Positions 4,723 to 6,376 of a stretch of DNA of 6,376 nucleotides are shown piece by piece. Position 1 is the stretch's first letter, and every line of letters begins with the position of its first letter. The notes under the pieces were generated by a model that saw only the letters and a program-made list of their open reading frames with translations, did no database searches and was not told where the DNA came from. The stretch comes from an uncultured Acetatifactor sp. Lineage in GTDB: Bacteria > Bacillota > Clostridia > Lachnospirales > Lachnospiraceae. Made by a program: the position numbers and the translations under genes. The DNA lies in contig CAJTSY010000175.1 in assembly GCA_910578995.1 (NCBI GenBank), forward strand, positions 1 to 6,376, in the 5' to 3' direction.

Positions 4723-5645
4723 GTAAAGCGATAAATTTTAATGACGGCATGTGCCAGTCATACTTTTCAATGCAGCCTTCATCCGTCAAAGGAAGATGGA
4801 ATGTGGCGACGGAAAGATACAGACGTTATCTTTATAACAAACTGTTTTCAGTGTACAAATTCACGATTCCGAAATACTGGCCTCTTAACTTTTTCAGGTT
4901 CTGGCTTTTTTACTATGGGAGCACGGCTGTCTGCTATACACGGGATCATGGGTGGATTATGGGCCCCTACGGCATAACCGAGCATGATATGTACTATCAG
5001 CCTTTTCGTATCACCATGTACAATCATTTTCTGTCCAGGGTAGCCGACGGGGTGATAGGCATCAATTCCGGTATTATCCATATGATGGATGACTATTTCT
5101 CACTGGACGATATGGTGACCGATTATGCCGAAACCCTGGCCATGATTGATAAAAGCATCAAGATCAACCTTATGAACGCCAATGTTGCCGTAGCACTTCC
5201 CGCTAAAAACGCAAAAGATGCTGCTGACCTTAAGGAGGCATACGAAAAAGCCACAGAAGGAACCCCGTTTGTGCCCATAAATAAAGACCTGTTGGATTCC
5301 GACACGTTTAAACCGATCTTTAAAGACTTAAAGTCTAATTATCTTGTGACAGACTTACTTATGGACAGGGTGAATGTTGTTAACCAGTTTTTGACGGAGA
5401 TCGGTATCAGTAATACCGACTATACCAAACGCGCCCAGATGAGCAGGGAGGAAGTTAACCGTAATGATCAGGAGGTACGGAGCCTGTGCAGCGTTATCCT
5501 GGAAAATATAAAGGAAAGCATGGAAAGGCTAAACCGTATATCTGACCTGGGGTTAGGAGTGGAATTCAGATTTAAAGAAACAGGAGGTGAAAGTAATGAA
5601 CAGATGCCTGGCAGGGACAAGGCTGACGCTGTACGGGATATATAA
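4719..5645 (+). CDS. portal / upper collar connector (phi29 gp10-like)
   Basis: The gene encodes 308 residues, almost the 309 of phi29 gp10, the dodecameric portal at the unique vertex through which DNA is packaged and ejected. From memory, the C-terminal third aligns without large gaps: LDSDTFKPIF with phi29 LDSDSIEVFK, then NQFLTEIGISN with MTFLGIKN, MSREEVNRND with MVTDEVSSND, and LGVEFRF with LNVKVKFR. The N-terminal GRWNVATERYRRYLYNKLFSVYKF segment (from about residue 26) matches the basic, aromatic start of the family. The start overlaps the previous stop in ATGA (4719-4722); upstream there is only GGGGGTG and no AGGAGG, so translation is probably coupled to the knob gene. The last 50 bases overlap the lower-collar gene, so the tail after VEFRF (ESNEQMPGRDKADAVRDI) is constrained by two frames. 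Confidence 0.93.
   Translation: MSKAINFNDGMCQSYFSMQPSSVKGRWNVATERYRRYLYNKLFSVYKFTIPKYWPLNFFRFWLFYYGSTAVCYTRDHGWIMGPYGITEHDMYYQPFRITMYNHFLSRVADGVIGINSGIIHMMDDYFSLDDMVTDYAETLAMIDKSIKINLMNANVAVALPAKNAKDAADLKEAYEKATEGTPFVPINKDLLDSDTFKPIFKDLKSNYLVTDLLMDRVNVVNQFLTEIGISNTDYTKRAQMSREEVNRNDQEVRSLCSVILENIKESMERLNRISDLGLGVEFRFKETGGESNEQMPGRDKADAVRDI
5582..5587 (+). promoter_or_regulatory. RBS that fixes the lower-collar start
   Basis: AGGAGG lies 8 bases before the ATG at 5596. A GTG in the same frame at 5587 overlaps this motif by its first base and so cannot be served by it. This decides for the ATG and adds three fewer residues than the longest reading. The site is inside the portal coding sequence. 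Confidence 0.8.
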
Positions 5646-6258
5646 ATGGAATCCTGAACTGTTTTCCTCTGCCCCAATGCCTTCCGGCGTGCAGGCACCT
5701 GCCCTGATACACGCGCTGATGAGAAAGCATGGGGCGCAGTATCCATATCAACAGGACGGTGATGAGCTTAAAATCTCAATTGATGAATGGTTCGCCTGGA
5801 TGAAACCCGCATATGACCGTATCTCCACTGCCCTGGACGCCGAGTACAACCCCATAGAAAACTATGACAGGCACGAAAAAAATATCAGGGATTACCAGGA
5901 TCGGGGTTCGGATTCCGGGACTTCATCATCCAATACGGAAGGCAGTTCCGATACTGATACCGTGACAAACAGACAGAATCAGGTGAGTGCTTTTGACTCT
6001 GACAATTACCATCCGGAATCCATGGAAGACATGACAGGTAGTAGTAATACAACAACCACGGATACTGCTACCAGTACCAGTACGACAAATTACGGACGCG
6101 GCAGGAAAGAGGATGAAGAAATTCACGTCCATGGAAATATCGGTGTGACCACGAACCAGGAAATGATAAAACAGGAAATCAATTTGAGGCTCGAAAATCA
6201 GCTTATTGCGATTATCTGCCGGGATTTCGAGGCGGAGTTTTTAAGCCGGGTTTATTAA
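5596..6258 (+). CDS. lower collar / head-tail adaptor (phi29 gp11-like)
   Basis: The gene encodes 220 residues beginning MNRCLAGTRLTLYGIY. The folded N-terminal part (1-97) has NPELF, a hydrophobic helix PALIHALMRKHG and WFAWMKPAYDRI. A polar, Ser/Thr/Asn/Asp-rich linker follows (about 98-168), with a KYDRHE-like entry (ENYDRHEKN) and a central FDSDNYHPE. The C-terminal part HVHGNIGVTTNQEMI and the helix to SRVY (about 175-220) is a motif I recognise in lower-collar/adaptor proteins of phi29-like gut phages. phi29 gp11 is 293 residues and forms the ring between connector and tail knob; this one is shorter. Position directly after the portal agrees with gene order 10-11. It overlaps the portal gene by 50 bases in another frame, so the two are likely translated in linked amounts. 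Confidence 0.83.
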   Translation: MNRCLAGTRLTLYGIYKWNPELFSSAPMPSGVQAPALIHALMRKHGAQYPYQQDGDELKISIDEWFAWMKPAYDRISTALDAEYNPIENYDRHEKNIRDYQDRGSDSGTSSSNTEGSSDTDTVTNRQNQVSAFDSDNYHPESMEDMTGSSNTTTTDTATSTSTTNYGRGRKEDEEIHVHGNIGVTTNQEMIKQEINLRLENQLIAIICRDFEAEFLSRVY

Positions 6259-6271
6259 GGAGGAAAAAGAA

Positions 6272-6376
6272 ATGGCATACAATTATGAATGGCCTTATGT
6301 TGGGACGGATAAGTGGAATGCTGACTGGCTGCTTTCGAAAATGAAGGAAATAATTATCGAATGGGCAAAAATGCAG
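6272..6376 (+). CDS. N-terminus of an appendage/fibre-like structural protein (partial)
   Basis: The ATG at 6272 has AAGGAGG at 6257-6263 with 8 bases of spacing, and the frame stays open to the right edge (35 residues, beginning MAYNYEWPYVG). The pattern WPYVGTDKWNADWLLSKMKEI fits the FPYTNFHxLNLDWLLxKVKE-type leader I know from many structural proteins of clostridial and gut podoviruses, where it starts fibres, appendages or tail enzymes and is followed by a helical stretch. phi29 has its appendage gene 12 at this place. The short leader presumably docks the protein on the collar or head; its actual tip domain lies outside the window. Confidence 0.75.
   Translation, partial: MAYNYEWPYVGTDKWNADWLLSKMKEIIIEWAKMQ

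Noticed and set aside
4741..4977. 78-codon + strand frame inside the portal gene
   Set aside because: Composition is odd (Cys, His and Thr rich), there is no RBS, and the portal frame is clearly the conserved one.
4848..5746. Several minus-strand frames under the portal and collar genes
   Set aside because: They are 60-92 codons, lack RBSs and run against clearly homologous structural genes.

Overview
The window looks like the late (virion and lysis) region of a small podovirus of the phi29 type. It probably infects a Gram-positive Firmicutes host, most likely a gut clostridium of the Lachnospiraceae kind. The main evidence is a portal protein of almost exactly phi29 length whose C-terminal third aligns by eye with phi29 gp10. 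It is preceded by a gp9-like tail-tube/knob protein with a long Ala/Gly/Ser-rich hydrophobic loop, and followed by a gp11-like lower-collar protein. Nearly every gene has a strong AGGAGG-type ribosome binding site, and all genes lie on the + strand. The host assignment is inference from ribosome binding sites, protein style and the lysin C-terminal module; no host sequence is visible.

Layout. Positions 1-119 hold the possible tail of an upstream gene, with an 18-bp tandem duplication that includes its stop codon. Two small genes of unknown function follow (120-353 and 375-611); the first is clearly more AT-rich than everything after it. At 620-659 a bidirectional-terminator-like hairpin is interlocked with a consensus-like promoter, which would begin the late operon. 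Then come a protein with long Pro-Ala repeats in the scaffold position (681-1106), two intercistronic hairpins, the major capsid protein (1161-2435), a holin-like membrane protein (2478-2672) overlapping a GH24 endolysin (2662-3303), the tail-tube/knob protein (3313-4722), the portal (4719-5645), the lower collar (5596-6258) and the first 35 codons of an appendage/fibre-like protein (6272 to the window end).

How it works together. The scaffold-position protein and the capsid protein would build the prohead on the portal. The lower collar and knob protein make the short tail, whose hydrophobic loop is expected to open the host membrane. The open-ended last gene probably adds appendages. The holin and lysozyme release progeny. 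Compared with phi29 (order 7 scaffold, 8 capsid, 8.5 fibre, 9, 10, 11, 12, 13, 14 holin, 15 lysozyme, 16), the lysis pair has moved from the end of the operon to directly behind the capsid gene, where phi29 keeps its head-fibre gene.

I found no wholly unfamiliar multi-gene system. The most notable local features are the promoter/terminator overlap, the dodecamer-repeat Pro-Ala protein, the hairpins around the capsid start, the relocated lysis cassette and the short knob protein. No tRNA, CRISPR array, insertion sequence or integrase was seen. No stretch over 300 bases lacks a gene.
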